From Candidatus Calescibacterium sp. (GTDB taxonomy: Bacteria; Calescibacteriota; Calescibacteriia; Calescibacteriales; Calescibacteriaceae), in assembly GCA_025060505.1 (NCBI GenBank), contig JANXBU010000007.1, positions 47,856 to 111,855 on the forward strand: a stretch of DNA of 64,000 nt, given 5' to 3'. This document shows positions 63,340-64,000 of the stretch, one piece after another. The notes beneath the pieces were generated by a model that ran no database searches, was not told where the DNA came from, and saw only the letters and a program-made list of their open reading frames with translations. Positions within the stretch are counted from its first letter, which is position 1, and every line of letters starts with the position of its first letter. The translations under genes were made by a program, and so were the position numbers.

Positions 63340-64000
63340 ATGATTGTGCTGCGCATACCAAAGATTATTTCTGTTGTCGGAGCGAGACCTCAGTTTATAA
63401 AGGCTGCTCTTGTGAGTAAAAGGTTGAGGCAACTTGGTGTTCGTGAGATTCTGATCCACACAGGTCAGCATTACGACTTTGAGATGAGCGAGATATTTTT
63501 TCAGGAGCTTGGTATTCCAAAACCAGACCATTTTCTTGGTATCGGAGGGCTTTCTCATGGCAAGATGACAGGAAGAATGATAGAGAAACTTGAAGAAGTG
63601 TTTGGTTATGAAAAACCTAAGCTTGTTGTAGTATACGGTGATACGAATTCCACATTGGCGGGAGCTTTGGCTGCGGTAAAACTCCATATTCCTGTTGCAC
63701 ATGTTGAAGCTGGAATGAGAAGTTTTCGTTTTGATATGCCAGAGGAGATAAACCGCGTTCTGACAGACAGGATATCCACACTGTTATTCTGTTCAACCAG
63801 AAACGCTTTTGAAAACCTTAAAAGAGAAGGATTCCCGTTTGCCATAAGCAAATCGCAAAAGCAAAGAATTTATATCACAGGAGATGTTATGAAGGATACT
63901 CTTCTTTTGTTCAAGAAATTTGCAAAGAAGCCCGAATTTGATATTCCGCAGAGATATGCAATAGCTACCATACACAGAGAAGAGAATACAGATAATGCAC
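63340..64000 (+). CDS. wecB: UDP-N-acetylglucosamine 2-epimerase family (partial, cut by window end)
   Basis: An open frame from ATG 63340 to the window edge (220 codons). It reads IPKIISVVGARPQFIKAALV, LIHTGQHYDFEMSEIFFQEL, GKMTGRMIEKLEEV, VVVYGDTNSTLAGALAAVKL, IPVAHVEAGMRSF, PEEINRVLTDRIS and ITGDVMKDTL, then TIHREENTD. These are the hallmarks of WecB/MnaA-type epimerases that make UDP-ManNAc for surface polysaccharides. The C-terminal third lies outside. The minus-strand open frame over the same bases is a shadow. Confidence 0.94.
   Translation, partial: MIVLRIPKIISVVGARPQFIKAALVSKRLRQLGVREILIHTGQHYDFEMSEIFFQELGIPKPDHFLGIGGLSHGKMTGRMIEKLEEVFGYEKPKLVVVYGDTNSTLAGALAAVKLHIPVAHVEAGMRSFRFDMPEEINRVLTDRISTLLFCSTRNAFENLKREGFPFAISKSQKQRIYITGDVMKDTLLLFKKFAKKPEFDIPQRYAIATIHREENTDNA

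Noticed and set aside
63253..63702. 149-codon minus-strand frame
   Set aside because: It is a shadow of the UDP-GlcNAc 2-epimerase gene, whose motifs on the plus strand are unmistakable.

Overview
The window is AT-rich DNA (by eye about one third G+C) with AGA/AGG arginine and ATA isoleucine codons used heavily, as in many thermophilic bacteria. The organism is a diderm bacterium: it has mlaE and mlaD lipid-transport components, lipoproteins, a probable outer-membrane barrel, SecDF, MreBCD and a flagellar cap protein. Myo-inositol-1-phosphate synthase and a type 4 (iron-sulfur) uracil-DNA glycosylase also fit a thermophile. No 16S rRNA or other decisive marker is present, so I do not name a phylum; a deep-branching thermophilic lineage is my inference.

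Layout. 1-9 kb: clpX, birA, inositol-phosphate synthase, an hsp20-rpmI pair, a short phosphatidylserine decarboxylase, a MEMO-family protein with an extra N-terminal domain, a DUF3108-like protein, a class IV aminotransferase and mlaE. 9-16 kb: a free-standing LeuA regulatory domain, a SurA/PpiD-like foldase, a TPR lipoprotein, then secD-secF-membrane protein-tmk. 16-24 kb is accessory: an Rpn-type nuclease gene with a broken 5' end, an alcohol dehydrogenase, a GT39/radical SAM/GT2 surface-polymer cluster, and a decayed stretch of gene fragments and orphans. 24-39.7 kb: fumarate reductase/succinate dehydrogenase flavoprotein, valS, purF-yraN, dgt, an exported bifunctional-nuclease/PDZ fusion, an aminotransferase, mlaD, a GNAT-like protein, and mreBCD read from behind a tRNA-Gly/tRNA-Thr pair. 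40-50.6 kb: MaoC-like protein and nucleoside hydrolase, fliD, a large lipoprotein, HNH-nth-rimM, and pnp. 50.6-56 kb: a paraoxonase-like pseudogene, a barrel protein with a frameshifted signal peptide, an FtsL-like protein, a thioredoxin-fold protein and a diiron protein. 56-61.8 kb: the complex I proton-pumping arm nuoJKLMN. 61.7-64 kb: uracil-DNA glycosylase, a degraded second Rpn-family copy, and the start of a UDP-GlcNAc 2-epimerase gene cut by the window edge.

Most of the window is housekeeping: protein quality control and export (ClpX, Hsp20, SecDF, PpiD-like), envelope and shape (Psd, Mla, Mre, FliD), repair and nucleotide metabolism (Nth, Udg, Dgt, Tmk, PurF) and respiration (Nuo, FrdA). 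Typical operons are dispersed: mlaE and mlaD are 25 kb apart with no mlaF, rpmI is not with infC/rplT, fliD stands alone, and nuoJKLMN lacks the rest of complex I. I found no CRISPR array, prophage, insertion sequence or rRNA. The most informative signals are three decayed genes, several domain arrangements (BFN-PDZ, MEMO with a PqqD-like domain, stand-alone LeuA regulatory domain), the tRNA-Gly/tRNA-Thr/mreB junction, and two places where a strong ribosome-binding site and ATG lead into the wrong frame.
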